Assembly: GCA_037145635.1 (NCBI GenBank)
Contig: JBBCXB010000001.1
Coordinates: 868,001 to 932,000 of the forward strand
Direction of reading: 5' to 3'
Length of the DNA stretch: 64,000 bases
Source: JAATFS01 sp037145635
Lineage (GTDB): Bacteria > Pseudomonadota > Gammaproteobacteria > Xanthomonadales > Xanthomonadaceae
The position numbers and the translations under genes were made by a program. Under the pieces are notes generated by a model. That model saw nothing but the letters and a program-made list of their open reading frames with translations, did no database searches and was not told where the DNA came from. Position 1 is the first letter of the stretch, and the number at the start of each line of letters is the position of its first letter. Shown piece after piece: positions 41,051 to 52,409 of the stretch.

Positions 41051-42353
41051 CGCGGTGCGCCACTACGACGTGCTGGTGGTCGGCGCCGGGCCGGCCGGGC
41101 TTGCGGCCGCACGCGCCGCGGCGTCGCATGGCGTGCGCGTGGGCCTGGTCGACGCGCAGCCCCGCGCCGGCGGCCAGGTCTGGCGCCACGACGTGCGCGC
41201 CGCCGCGCCGGCCGCGGCCCGCCGCGCGCTCGCGGCGCTGGCGCGGCCGGGTATCGACTGGCTGCCGCAGACCGAGATCGTGCTGGCGCAACCGGGCTGG
41301 CTGCTGGCCGACGGCCCCGAGGGGCCGCGGCAGCTGCACTACCGGGCGCTGGTGCTGGCCACCGGCGCGCGCGAGCTGCTGCTGCCGTTCCCGGGCTGGA
41401 CGCTGCCGGGGGTGACCGGCGCCGGCGGCGCGCAGGCGCTGGCCAAGCAGGGCTGGCCGCTGGCCGGCCAGCGCGTGCTGGTGGCCGGCAGCGGACCGCT
41501 GCTGCTGGCCGCCGCGGCCACGCTGCGCCGCCACGGGGCACAGGTGCTCGGCATCCACGAACAGGCCTCGGCCGCGGCGCTGTGCGGGTTCGCGCTGCGG
41601 CTGCCGCGCTGGCCGGGCAAGGCCGTGCAGGCGCTGGCGCTGGGCGCCGGGCTGGCCGGCATCGCCTACCGCAGCGGCAGCGTGGTGCGCGCCGCGCACG
41701 GCGACACGCGCCTGCGCGAGGTCGAGATCGACGGGCCGCAGGGCCGCCGGCGCATCGCCTGCGACCAGCTGGCCGTGGGCTACGGCCTGGTCCCGAACAC
41801 CGAGCTGGCGCAGCTGCTCGGCTGCGGGCTCGCCCACGACGGCGCACACCCCCGGGTGGCGGTGGATGCGCAGCTGCGCACCAGCGTGCCCGGCGTGTTC
41901 GCCGCCGGCGAGGCCTGCGGCATCGGCGGGCGCGACTGCGCCACGCTCGAGGGCGCGATGGCCGGCCACCTGGCGGCCGGCGCGCCGGCGCCGGCACGCG
42001 CGCTGCAGCGCCACCGCCGGCACGCGCGCGCGTTCGCCACGCTGCTGCAGCGCCAGTTCGCGCTGTCGCCGCGGATCCACGCGCTGGCCCAGGCCGACAC
42101 CCTGGTGTGCCGCTGCGAGGACGTCGCGCTGGGCGAGCTGCAGGGCTTCGACGAGGCCCGCGACGCCAAGCTCGCCTCGCGCTGCGGCATGGGCGCCTGC
42201 CAGGGCCGCATCTGTGGCAGCGCGCTGGCCGAACTGGGCCTGGCACACGCGCCCGCTTCCTCCGACGACGGCCGCCGGCCGCCGCTGTTCCCGGTCCGCC
42301 TCGCGGCGCTGGCCGATCCGTTCACTTCCGACCCTCAGGGCAAGACCTCATGA
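41043..42353 (+). CDS. FAD/NAD(P)-binding subunit of hydroxyproline dehydrogenase with C-terminal Fe-S domain
   Basis: A 436-residue pyridine-nucleotide-type flavoprotein. It has a FAD motif DVLVVGAGPAGLAAARAAASHG (residues ~8-30), a second nucleotide fold (AGQRVLVAGSGPLLLAAAATL) and a C-terminal BFD-like [2Fe-2S] region with VCRCEDVALGEL and SRCGMGACQGRICG. This is the HcnB/OoxA-like subunit layout of heteromeric D-hydroxyproline or opine dehydrogenases. Its stop overlaps the deaminase start (ATGA). Confidence 0.9.
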   Translation: MADAVRHYDVLVVGAGPAGLAAARAAASHGVRVGLVDAQPRAGGQVWRHDVRAAAPAAARRALAALARPGIDWLPQTEIVLAQPGWLLADGPEGPRQLHYRALVLATGARELLLPFPGWTLPGVTGAGGAQALAKQGWPLAGQRVLVAGSGPLLLAAAATLRRHGAQVLGIHEQASAAALCGFALRLPRWPGKAVQALALGAGLAGIAYRSGSVVRAAHGDTRLREVEIDGPQGRRRIACDQLAVGYGLVPNTELAQLLGCGLAHDGAHPRVAVDAQLRTSVPGVFAAGEACGIGGRDCATLEGAMAGHLAAGAPAPARALQRHRRHARAFATLLQRQFALSPRIHALAQADTLVCRCEDVALGELQGFDEARDAKLASRCGMGACQGRICGSALAELGLAHAPASSDDGRRPPLFPVRLAALADPFTSDPQGKTS

Positions 42354-43258
42354 GCAATGCATCCTTCTGGCACGGCGTGCTGCCGGCCATCACCACCCCG
42401 TTCACCGCCGACGGCGCCATCGACCATGCGTTCCTGGCCTCGCACGCCAACACCCTGGTCGACGCCGGCTGCACCGCGATCGTGCCGCTGGGCTCGCTCG
42501 GCGAGGCCGCCACGTTGAGCTACGACGACAAGCTGGCGATCCTCACCACCCTGGTCGAGGCCGTGGGCGCGCGCGTGCCGGTGGTGCCGGGCATCGCCGC
42601 GCTGTCCACCGCCGAGGCGGTCAAGCTGGCGCAGGCGGCCCAGGCGCTGGGCTGCGGCGGGCTGATGGTGCTGCCGCCGTACGTGTACTCCACCGACTTC
42701 CACGAGATGGGCGCGCACGTGCGCGCGGTGATCGCCGCCACCGACCTGCCGGTGATCCTGTACAACAACCCGGTGGCCTACAAGACCGACTTCAGCGCCG
42801 CGCAGGTCGCGCAGCTGGCGGCCGAGTTCCCCAACCTGCAGGCGGTCAAGGAATCCTCCGGCGAGGTGCGCCGCTTCGCCGCGCTCAAGGAGCTGCTGGG
42901 CGAGCGCCTGGTGCTGCTGGTGGGCATGGACGACGCCATCGTCGAGGGCCTGAGCATGGGTGCCCAGGGCTGGATCGCCGGGCTGGTCAACGCCTATCCG
43001 GCCGAGTCGGTGAAGCTGTTCGAGCTGGCGCGCGACGGCGGCTACCCGGCGGCTAAGGCGCTGTACGACTGGTTCCTGCCGCTGCTGCGCCTGGACACGG
43101 TGCCCAAGTTCGTACAGCTGATCAAGCTGGTGCAGGCCAAGGTCGGGCTCGGCAGCGAGGCGGTGCGTGCGCCGCGCCTGGTCCTGGAGGGTGCCGAGCG
43201 CGAGGCCGCGTTGAAGGTGATCGACCACGCCATCGCCACCGCGCCGAAGCGGGCGTGA
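42350..43258 (+). CDS. lhpC: 1-pyrroline-4-hydroxy-2-carboxylate deaminase (DapA family)
   Basis: A 302-residue member of the dihydrodipicolinate synthase family. The start SFWHGVLPAITTPFTADGAID, PLGSLGEAATLSYDDK, the Tyr in PVILYNNP and the Schiff-base Lys in LQAVKESSGEVRRF are all seen. In this operon it should convert the pyrroline product to alpha-ketoglutarate semialdehyde with loss of ammonia. The order and overlap with dehydrogenase genes support this over lysine synthesis. Confidence 0.91.
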   Translation: MSNASFWHGVLPAITTPFTADGAIDHAFLASHANTLVDAGCTAIVPLGSLGEAATLSYDDKLAILTTLVEAVGARVPVVPGIAALSTAEAVKLAQAAQALGCGGLMVLPPYVYSTDFHEMGAHVRAVIAATDLPVILYNNPVAYKTDFSAAQVAQLAAEFPNLQAVKESSGEVRRFAALKELLGERLVLLVGMDDAIVEGLSMGAQGWIAGLVNAYPAESVKLFELARDGGYPAAKALYDWFLPLLRLDTVPKFVQLIKLVQAKVGLGSEAVRAPRLVLEGAEREAALKVIDHAIATAPKRA

Positions 43259-43420
43259 GGCCATGCACGGGCCGACGGCATTCGCCGGCGCCCGCGGGGC
43301 GGGCGCGGCCTGCGGGGGCACACCGCCGTACTGCCCGCGCGGCGGCGGCCGCGCGCCCCGCGGGCCGTCGCCCGGCCACACCGGCGGGCCTGCGGGTCCG
43401 CCGCATCACGAGGTAGCGCC

Positions 43421-45016
43421 ATGAACGATGCACTCCAACCCGTCCTGCTGGCCGGGCGCTGGCAGCCCAGCCTCGACGCCGGCGAGGGCTTCCGCGCCAC
43501 CGACCCGGCCACCGGCACGGCGATCGGTCCGCGCTTCCCGGTCAGCGCCGCGCAGGACGTCGAGGCCGCCGTCGCCGCGGCCGCGGCGGTCGCGGCCGAG
43601 CTGGCCGCGGCCGCACCGGAACGCATCGCCGCGTTCCTGGACGCCTATGCCGATGCGCTGGACGCCGATGCCGACACCCTGGTCGCGCTGGCGCATGCCG
43701 AGACCGCGCTGCCGGCGCCCACGCGCCTGCGCGGCAACGAGCTGCCGCGTACCAGCGGCCAGCTGCGCCAGGCCGCGCAGGCGGTGCGCAGCCACCGCTG
43801 GACGCAGCCGGTGATCGACACCGCCGCCGGCCTGCGCGCGCACCTAGCGCCGCTGGCCAAACCGGTGCTGGTGTTCGGGCCCAACAACTTCCCGTTCGCG
43901 TTCAACGCGGTGGCCGGCAGCGATTTCGCCTCGGCGATCGCCGCGCGCAACCCGGTGATCGCCAAGGCCCACCCGCTGCACCCGGCCACCAGCCAGCGCC
44001 TGGCCCAGCTCGCCCACCGCGCGCTGGGGGACGCCGGCCTGCCCGCGGCCGCGGTGCAGCTGCTGTACCAGGTCGAGCCGGCGCTGGGCCTGCGCCTGGC
44101 CGGCGACGCCCGCCTGGGCGCGATCGGCTTCACCGGCAGCCGCGCCGGCGGGCTGGCGCTGAAGGCCGCCGCCGACGCGGCCGGGGTGCTCTGCTACGCC
44201 GAGCTGTCCAGCGTCAACCCGGTGTTCCTGCTGCCGGGCGCGCTGGCCGCGCGCGGGCCGGCGCTGGCCCAGGAGTTCTTCGCCTCGTGCACGCTGGGCA
44301 GCGGCCAGTTCTGCACCAACCCCGGCGTGGTGGTGGTGCCGCGCGGCGCGGACGGCGACGCCTTCGTGGCCGCGGCCGGCGCCCACTTCGCCGCGGCTGC
44401 GCCGATGGTGCTGTTCTCCGCCGCCGGCCTGGCGCACCTGCAGCAGGCCGTGGCCACGCTGCGCGCGGCCGGCGCCGCGGTGCGCGCCGGTGCGCAGGCG
44501 GGCGAGGGCGGCTACCGCTACGCGCCCACGCTGCTGGAGGTCGATGCGGCCGCGTTCCTGGCCGCGCCGCAGGCCCTGCAGACCGAGGCGTTCGGCCCGG
44601 TCGCGCTGCTGGTGCGGACCGACGACGTAGCGCAGATGGTGACGGTGGCGCAGGCGTTCGAGGGCAACCTCACCGGCACGCTGTACCGCGCCGACGACGG
44701 CGGCGACGATGCGGCGTGGCAGGCGATCGCGCCGGTGCTGCGCGCGCGCGTGGGCCGGCTGATCGCCAGCAAGATGCCCACCGGCGTGGCGGTCAGCGCC
44801 GCGCAGCACCACGGCGGCCCGTACCCCAGTTCAAGCCATCCGGGCTTCACCGCGGTCGGCCTGCCAGCCGCGATCCAGCGCTTCGCCGCGCGGCACAGCT
44901 ACGACGGCGTGCCCGACGCGCTGCTGCCGGCCGAGCTGCGCGACCGCAACCCCGGCGGCGTGCCGCGCTGCATCGACGGGACCTGGACCGACGCCGACGT
45001 GGCGGTGTGCGCATGA
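43421..45016 (+). CDS. Alpha-ketoglutarate semialdehyde dehydrogenase
   Basis: A 531-residue NAD(P)-dependent aldehyde dehydrogenase of the 2,5-dioxovalerate type, longer than average ALDH. Markers: VLVFGPNNFPFAFNAVAG, IGFTGSRAGG, catalytic Glu in YAELSSVNPVF and catalytic Cys in GSGQFCTNPG. It produces 2-oxoglutarate in the last step of hydroxyproline breakdown. It follows lhpC after a 162-base GC-rich gap with no clear promoter and overlaps the next gene by ATGA. Confidence 0.93.
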   Translation: MNDALQPVLLAGRWQPSLDAGEGFRATDPATGTAIGPRFPVSAAQDVEAAVAAAAAVAAELAAAAPERIAAFLDAYADALDADADTLVALAHAETALPAPTRLRGNELPRTSGQLRQAAQAVRSHRWTQPVIDTAAGLRAHLAPLAKPVLVFGPNNFPFAFNAVAGSDFASAIAARNPVIAKAHPLHPATSQRLAQLAHRALGDAGLPAAAVQLLYQVEPALGLRLAGDARLGAIGFTGSRAGGLALKAAADAAGVLCYAELSSVNPVFLLPGALAARGPALAQEFFASCTLGSGQFCTNPGVVVVPRGADGDAFVAAAGAHFAAAAPMVLFSAAGLAHLQQAVATLRAAGAAVRAGAQAGEGGYRYAPTLLEVDAAAFLAAPQALQTEAFGPVALLVRTDDVAQMVTVAQAFEGNLTGTLYRADDGGDDAAWQAIAPVLRARVGRLIASKMPTGVAVSAAQHHGGPYPSSSHPGFTAVGLPAAIQRFAARHSYDGVPDALLPAELRDRNPGGVPRCIDGTWTDADVAVCA

Positions 45017-46215
45017 GCGCCCAGATCGGCGGCCTGACCCTCGCCCAGGCGCAGGCGCGGCTGGCGCCGTGGGCACAGCGCGCCGCGGCGATCGCGCCGG
45101 CGGAGTACCAGCAGCGCATCGAGCGCGCCCGCGCATTGATGCAGGCCCACGGCGTGGACGCGCTCCTGGTCGGTGCCGGCACCTCGCTGCGCTATTTCAC
45201 CGGGGTGCCGTGGGGCGCGAGCGAGCGCCTGGTCGCGCTGCTATTGACCGCGCACGGCGACCCGGTGCTGGTGTGCCCGGCGTTCGAGGAAGGCTCGCTC
45301 GACGCCGTGCTGCAGCTGCCGGTGGACAAGCGCCTGTGGGAAGAGCACGAGGACCCGCACGCGCGGGTGGCGCAGGCCATGGCCGAGCGCGGCGCGCGCA
45401 CGCTGGCGCTGGACCCGGGCATCGCCTTCGGCGTGCACACCGGCCTGCGCGCGCACCTGGACCCGGCGCGCATCAGCGACGCCACCGCCCTCATCGACGG
45501 CTGCCGCATGTGCAAGTCGCCGGCCGAGCTGGCGCTGATGCAGCAGGCCTGCGACATGACCCTGCAGGTGCAGCGGCTGGCCGCCGGGCTGGCGCGCGAG
45601 GGCCTGGGCACCGACGAGCTGGTGCGCTTCATCGACGAGGCGCACCGCGCGCTCGGCGCCGACAACGGCTCGACCTTCTGCATCGTGCAGTTCGGCCATG
45701 CCACCGCGTTCCCGCACGGCATCCCCGGCGTGCAGCACCTGCGCGAGGGCGAGCTGGTGCTGATCGACACCGGCTGCACCGTGCACGGCTACCACTCCGA
45801 CATCACCCGCACCTGGATCTACGGCACCCCCAGCGCGGCGCAGCGCCACATCTGGAACCTAGAGCAGGCCGCGCAGGCGGCCGCGTTCGCCGCGGTGCGG
45901 CCGGGGGTCCGCTGCGAATCGGTCGACCGTGCCGCGCGCATGCTGCTGGAGACCGCCGGGCTGGGGCCGGACTACCGGCTGCCCGGGCTGCCGCACCGCA
46001 CCGGCCACGGCTGCGGGCTGGCGATCCATGAGGCGCCGTACCTGGTACGCGGCAACGGCACGCCGCTGCAGCCGGGCATGTGCGCCAGCAATGAACCGAT
46101 GATCGTGGTGCCCGGCCAGTTCGGCGTGCGCCTGGAGGACCACTTCCACGTCACCGAGGACGGCGCGCAGTGGTTCACGCCGCCGTCGGTGGCGATCGAC
46201 CGGCCGTTTGCGTGA
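45013..46215 (+). CDS. M24-family Xaa-Pro-type peptidase
   Basis: A 400-residue pita-bread metallopeptidase. The N-terminal creatinase-like domain (RIERARALMQAHGVDALLVGAGTSLRYFTGV) precedes the catalytic domain with metal ligands in IDTGCTVHGYHSDITRT (two Asp), HRTGHGCGLAIHE (His), SNEPMI (Glu) and RLEDHF (Glu). It cleaves Xaa-Pro or Xaa-Hyp bonds. Its fusion to the hydroxyproline operon by overlap suggests it releases hydroxyproline from imported peptides. No signal peptide, so cytoplasmic. Confidence 0.9.
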   Translation: MSAQIGGLTLAQAQARLAPWAQRAAAIAPAEYQQRIERARALMQAHGVDALLVGAGTSLRYFTGVPWGASERLVALLLTAHGDPVLVCPAFEEGSLDAVLQLPVDKRLWEEHEDPHARVAQAMAERGARTLALDPGIAFGVHTGLRAHLDPARISDATALIDGCRMCKSPAELALMQQACDMTLQVQRLAAGLAREGLGTDELVRFIDEAHRALGADNGSTFCIVQFGHATAFPHGIPGVQHLREGELVLIDTGCTVHGYHSDITRTWIYGTPSAAQRHIWNLEQAAQAAAFAAVRPGVRCESVDRAARMLLETAGLGPDYRLPGLPHRTGHGCGLAIHEAPYLVRGNGTPLQPGMCASNEPMIVVPGQFGVRLEDHFHVTEDGAQWFTPPSVAIDRPFA

Positions 46216-46225
46216 CGTGGCGGCG

Positions 46226-46450
46226 GCCCTCATCCGGCGCTGCGCGCCCCCTTCTCTCGCAGGCGGGAGAAGGGCCGGGCGAGGCCGCCCCCCGCCTGTG
46301 TCCAGGCCCGCACCCCCGGACTTCTCCCGAGGCCGCCGCGGCTTCTCGCTCTCGCCGAATAACCACAAGGCCCCCTGGCCTTCGTCCAGGCCCGCAGCCC
46401 CTGCTTCTCCCGCCTGCGGGAGAAGGTGCCCCGAAGGGGCGGATGAGGGC
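46226..46450. repeat. Inverted pair of two-hairpin intergenic repeat
   Basis: One copy at 46403-46450 runs CTTCTCCCGCCTGCGGGAG then AAGGTGCCCCGAAGGGGC and GGATGAGGGC. A related copy in opposite orientation lies at 46226-46275 (GCCCTCATCCGGC ... GCAGGCGGGAGAAG). Each is two adjacent hairpins. The same element recurs twice at 50574-50745. The remainder of this 276-base gap has no gene. Confidence 0.72.
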
Positions 46451-46491
46451 CGCACCTCACCCTCAGACCCCATCCCGCCCGGAGTAACCCC

Positions 46492-48323
<1,832 letters not shown>

Positions 48324-48327
<4 letters not shown>

Positions 48328-50528
48328 CGTCCCGACCGTGCCTGCATGCCGCGCTGCTCGCGGCCCTGGCCAGCGGCACGCTCGCCGCCACGGTCCCGGC
48401 GGCGCATGCCACCGCGGCCGCCAACGTTGCGAGCACCGACAGCAATACAAACACCAGCAACACCAGCAATATCACCAACAACAGCAACAGCAACAGCAAC
48501 AACGACAGCAGCAACGACAGCAGCAACGACAGCAACAACGACAGCAACAACGACAGCAACAACGACAGCAACAACGACAACAGCAACGACAACAGCAACG
48601 ACAACAGCAACGACAACAGCAACAGCAACAGCACCAGCAACAGCAAGGCCAGTGAGGCCAGCGAGGTCTACGAAGCCAACAAGGCCAAGCAGTCCAACCA
48701 AGCCAAGCAGTCCAGCCAAGCCAAGCAGTCCAGCCAAGCCAAGCAGTCCAGCCAAGCCAAGCAGTCCAGCCAAGCCAACACTGACGCCAACACCAACACC
48801 AACACCAACACCAACACCGCCGCACCCGCACCCGCCTCCGCGCGCTTCGCCGCGCTGTACCGGCGCGAGTGGGCCTGGCGCCAGGAACAGTTCGCCGGCG
48901 CCGACGACGAGGACGCCCAGGGCAAGCCCGCCGACCACCTGCCGCGCGTAGACGCGGCCACCCAGGCCCAGCGCACCGCGTACTGGCGCCAGGTGCTGGC
49001 CGAGCTGGACGCGATCGCGCCGGCGCAGCTGAGCGCCGCCGACCAGGTCAACTACCAGGTCTATCGCCAGCAGATCGAGGTGTTCCTGGACCAGCAGCGC
49101 TACCGCGCCTGGGAGATGCCGTTCAACAGCGACACCGCGTTCTGGAGCAACCTCGGCTTCACCGCGCGCAAGACCCTGCGCAGCGGCGACGACTACGCCC
49201 GCTACCTGGCGCAGCTGCGCGACATCCCGCGCTACTTCGACGAACAGATCGCCAACATGCGCGCCGGCCTGGCACGCGGCTTCAGCCAGCCGCGGGTCAC
49301 GCTGGACGGGCGCGACCAGTCGATCGCCGACGTGGCCGGCGCCGGCGGCGCGGCCAACCTGTTCTACACCCCGTTCAAGCAGATGCCCGGCAGCGTGCCG
49401 GCCGCCCGCCAGGCCGAGTTGCGCGCGCAGGCGCTGGCCGCGATCGACACTCAGGTGGTGCCGGCCTACGCGAAGCTGCTGCGCTTCATGCGCGAGGAGT
49501 ACCTGCCGCAGGCGCGCACCACGCTGGCCGGCGAGGCGCTGCCGGACGGCCCGGCCTACTACCGCGCGCAGATCCGCGAGTTCACCACGCTGGACCTGAG
49601 CCCCGAGCAGATCCACGCGCTGGGCCTGAAGGAGGTCGCACGGCTGCGCCGGGAGATGGACCGCACCATCGCCGACAGCGGCTTCGTCGCGCCCGCGGGG
49701 CAGGCCACGTTCCCGGCCTTCCTGCACTTCCTGCGCAACGACCCGCGCTTCTACCCGAAGACCGGCGAGGAGCTGCTCAAGCAGGCGGCGTGGATCGCCA
49801 AGCGGGTGGACGCCAAGGTCGGCGACTATATCGGCCGGCTGCCGCGCCAGCGCTTCGCGATCGAGCCGGTACCGGCCGACCTGGCGCCGTTCTACACCGG
49901 CGGCCGCGGCGGTCCCGGCATCTACCTGGTCAACACCTACGACCTGCCGTCGCGGCCGCTGTACAACCTGACCGCGCTGACCCTGCACGAGTCCTCGCCC
50001 GGCCACGCGCTGCAGATGCCGCTGGCGGCCGAGCAGCAGGGCCTGCCGGACTTCCGCCGCTACAACTACATCTCCGCCTACGGCGAGGGCTGGGCGCTGT
50101 ATTCGGAGTACCTGGGGCAGGAGATGGGACTGTACGACACCCCGTACGACCGCTTCGGCTACCTGACCTACCAGATGTGGCGCGCGTGCCGGCTGGTGAT
50201 CGACACCGGCCTGCACCACGACGGCTGGACCCGCGAGCAGGCCATCGCCTACCTGCGCGACAACACCGCGCTGAGCGAGCACGAGGTCACCACCGAGGTC
50301 GACCGCTACATCGCCTGGCCGGGGCAGGCGCTGTCGTACTACCTGGGCGAGCTGAAGATCCTGGAGCTGCGCCGCAAGGCCGAGGCCGCGCTCGGCGAGC
50401 GCTTCGACCTGCGCGCCTTCCACGACGCGGTGCTGGAGGTGGGCTCGGTACCGCTGCCGGTGCTGGAGGCCCGGGTGGACCGCTTCATCGCCGAGGGCGG
50501 CAGGTCGCCGTGGGCCGAGGCGCCCTAG
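48324..50528 (+). CDS. DUF885 family secreted protein with long Asn/Ser/Gln repeat linker
   Basis: A 734-residue protein with a signal peptide (cleavage likely after AAHA, residue ~29), then a ~130-residue low-complexity insert, then a full DUF885 domain from about residue 172 (FAALYRREWAWRQEQF). The metal motif is LTLHESSPGHALQMPL (HExxPGH) with the partner in ISAYGEGWALYSEYLGQEMG. The insert is Asn/Ser/Asp-rich, then five AKQSSQ units, then NT repeats. It is hydrophilic and would act as a flexible tether. The paralogue just upstream lacks it. Confidence 0.86.
48447..48645 (+). repeat. AAC/AGC/GAC triplet microsatellite inside a coding region
   Basis: About 200 bases of near-pure AAC, AGC and GAC triplets encode Asn, Ser and Asp only, with a 15-base sub-period (GACAGCAACAACGACAGC-like). 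All units are multiples of three, so slippage changes length, not frame. Confidence 0.9.
48684..48773 (+). repeat. Five tandem 18-bp units encoding AKQSSQ
   Basis: Five direct copies of GCCAAGCAGTCCAGCCAA start at 48684, 48702, 48720, 48738 and 48756. The first has one change (AAC for AGC). Near-identity at DNA level suggests recent expansion. Confidence 0.93.
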
Positions 50529-50533
50529 GTCGA

Positions 50534-50825
50534 AACCCCTCTCCCCAAGCGGCGAGGGGCTCCAGCCACTTCCTTCTCCCGCCTGCGGGAGAAGGTGCCC
50601 CGAAGGGGCGGATGAGGGCGCGCGGCCCCGGCAGGCTTGGCCGCTGCCCTCACCCCAACCCCTCTCCCCAAGGGGAGAGGGGCTCCAGCCACCTCCTTCT
50701 CCCGCCCGCGGGAGAAGGAGCCCCGAAGGGGCGGATGAGGGCGCGCGGCCTCGGCAGGCCTGGCCGCTGCCCTCACCCAACCCCTCTCCCCCAGGGGAGA
50801 GGGGCTCCAGCCACTTCCTTCTGCT
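50534..50825. repeat. Tandem ~122-bp intergenic repeat, two copies plus part of a third
   Basis: Units begin at 50534, 50657 and 50779 with AACCCCTCTCCCC. Each has a CCCTCTCCCC/GGGGAGAGGG hairpin, TCCAGCCAC, the CTTCTCCCGC/GCGGGAGAAG hairpin, GCCCCGAAGGGGC and GGATGAGGGCGCGCGGCC. The third copy stops after TCCAGCCACTTCCTTCT, just before the permease gene. The region is 312 bases and holds no gene; the hairpins could act as mRNA stabilisers or terminators. Confidence 0.88.
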
Positions 50826-50840
50826 CGCATCGGGTGATCC

Positions 50841-52409
50841 ATGACACAAGGCAAGTTCCACAAGCGTCTGAGCCTCACCGACCTGACCTTCATCGGGCTC
50901 GGCTCGATCTTCGGCTCGGGCTGGCTGTTCGCCGCCAGCCACGTGTCGGCGATCGCCGGGCCCGCCGGCATCGTGTCGTGGCTCGTCGGCGGCGTGGCGG
51001 TGTTCCTGCTCGGGCTGGTGTACTGCGAGCTGGGCGCGGCGCTGCCGCGCGCCGGCGGGGTGGTGCGCTATCCCGAGTACTCGCACGGCACCCTGCTGGG
51101 CTGGCTGATGGGCTTCATCACCCTGATCGCGTTCTCCAGCCTGATCGCGATCGAGGTCGAGGCCTGCCGGCAGTACGCTGCGGCGTGGTTCCCCGCGCTC
51201 AGCCGGCCGGGCAGCACCCATCCCACGCTGTGGGGCTGGCTGCTGCAGCTCGCGCTGCTGGTGCTGTTCTTCGGGCTCAACTACTTCAGCGTCAAGACCT
51301 TCGCGCTGGCCAACAACATCGTCAGCGTGTTCAAGTTCCTGGTGCCGCTGCTGGTGATCGTGCTGCTGCTGGCGCACTTCGACGGCGGCAACCTGCACCG
51401 CCACGGCTTTGCCCCGGCCGGCGCGGCCGGCGTGGAGGCGGCGATCTCGGCCGGCGGCATCATCTTCGCCTACCTCGGGCTGACCCCGATCGTGTCGGTC
51501 GCCAGCGAGGTGCGGCAGCCGCAGCGCACCATCCCGATCGCGCTGATCCTGTCGGTGGCGCTGTCCACGGTGATCTACGTGCTGCTGCAACTGGCGTTCC
51601 TGGGCGCGGTGCCGGCCGAGCGCCTGGCCGGCGGCTGGGCCGGCATCGACCAGGCGTTCTCGCTGCCGTACCGCGACATCGCGCTGGCGCTGGGCATGGG
51701 CTGGCTGGCGACGCTGGTGGTGGGCGACGCGATCGTCTCGCCCAGCGGCACCGGCAACATCTACATGAACGCCACGCCGCGCGTGGCCTACGGCTGGGCA
51801 CGCAGCAGCGGCATCCTGCCGGTGCTGACGCGGGTGGACGCCCGCTCCGGCATCCCGCGCCCGGCGCTGTGGTTCAGCTTCGCGCTGTCGGTGTTCTGGA
51901 CCTTGCCGTTCCCGTCCTGGGAGACCCTGATCGGCGTGGTCTCGGCGGCGCTGGTGCTCAGCTACGCAGTGGCGCCGGTGACTGTGGCGGCGCTGCGGCG
52001 CAGCGCCCCGGAGCTGGAGCGCCCGTTCCGGGTGCGCGGGCTGGCGGTGCTGGGGCCGGTGTCGTTCATCGTCGCCGCGCTGATCGTGTACTGGTCCACC
52101 TGGGCCACGCTGTCGTGGCTGCTGGGCCTGCAGGTGGCGATGTTCGCCGGCTACGTGCTGTACCGCTGGCCGGACGTGGCCGGCCGCGCCCGGCTCAGGC
52201 GCCAGGTGCGCAGCGGTGCCTGGCTGATCGTGTTCTTCATGCTGGTGATGGCGGTGTCGTACCTGGGCACGTTCGGCGGCACCGGCGCCATCGCGCACCC
52301 GTGGGACACGCTGTGCGTGGCGGTCATCGCGTTCGGCATCTACCACTGGGGCGCGCGCAGCGGCCTGCGCGCCGACGAACTGGCGCTGGAGGACGACGAT
52401 GGCGAGTGA
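50841..52409 (+). CDS. APC-superfamily amino acid permease
   Basis: A 522-residue transporter with about 12-14 membrane helices. The first helix has the substrate-binding glycine motif TFIGLGSIFGSGWLFAASHVS. Later signatures are EVEACRQYAAAWFP, SVASEVRQPQRTIPIAL and PSGTGNIYMNATPRVAYGWA. It resembles aspartate:proton/amino-acid permeases. Its place after two DUF885 putative peptidases and the hydroxyproline operon suggests uptake of a peptide-derived amino acid or imino acid. The 3' end overlaps the glycosidase gene by 11 bases. Confidence 0.9.
   Translation: MTQGKFHKRLSLTDLTFIGLGSIFGSGWLFAASHVSAIAGPAGIVSWLVGGVAVFLLGLVYCELGAALPRAGGVVRYPEYSHGTLLGWLMGFITLIAFSSLIAIEVEACRQYAAAWFPALSRPGSTHPTLWGWLLQLALLVLFFGLNYFSVKTFALANNIVSVFKFLVPLLVIVLLLAHFDGGNLHRHGFAPAGAAGVEAAISAGGIIFAYLGLTPIVSVASEVRQPQRTIPIALILSVALSTVIYVLLQLAFLGAVPAERLAGGWAGIDQAFSLPYRDIALALGMGWLATLVVGDAIVSPSGTGNIYMNATPRVAYGWARSSGILPVLTRVDARSGIPRPALWFSFALSVFWTLPFPSWETLIGVVSAALVLSYAVAPVTVAALRRSAPELERPFRVRGLAVLGPVSFIVAALIVYWSTWATLSWLLGLQVAMFAGYVLYRWPDVAGRARLRRQVRSGAWLIVFFMLVMAVSYLGTFGGTGAIAHPWDTLCVAVIAFGIYHWGARSGLRADELALEDDDGE

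Noticed and set aside
42350..43258. DapA-family gene considered as 4-hydroxy-tetrahydrodipicolinate synthase for lysine
   Set aside because: It overlaps hydroxyproline dehydrogenase genes and precedes a ketoglutarate-semialdehyde dehydrogenase, which fits the deaminase of hydroxyproline breakdown.
48684..48773. Regular 18-bp repeats suggesting a CRISPR array
   Set aside because: There are no spacers; units are contiguous, in frame and translated as AKQSSQ within a coding sequence.
50534..50825. Tandem repeats considered as a CRISPR array or phage attachment array
   Set aside because: Units of ~122 bp are near-identical over their full length with no variable spacer and no nearby cas or integrase gene.
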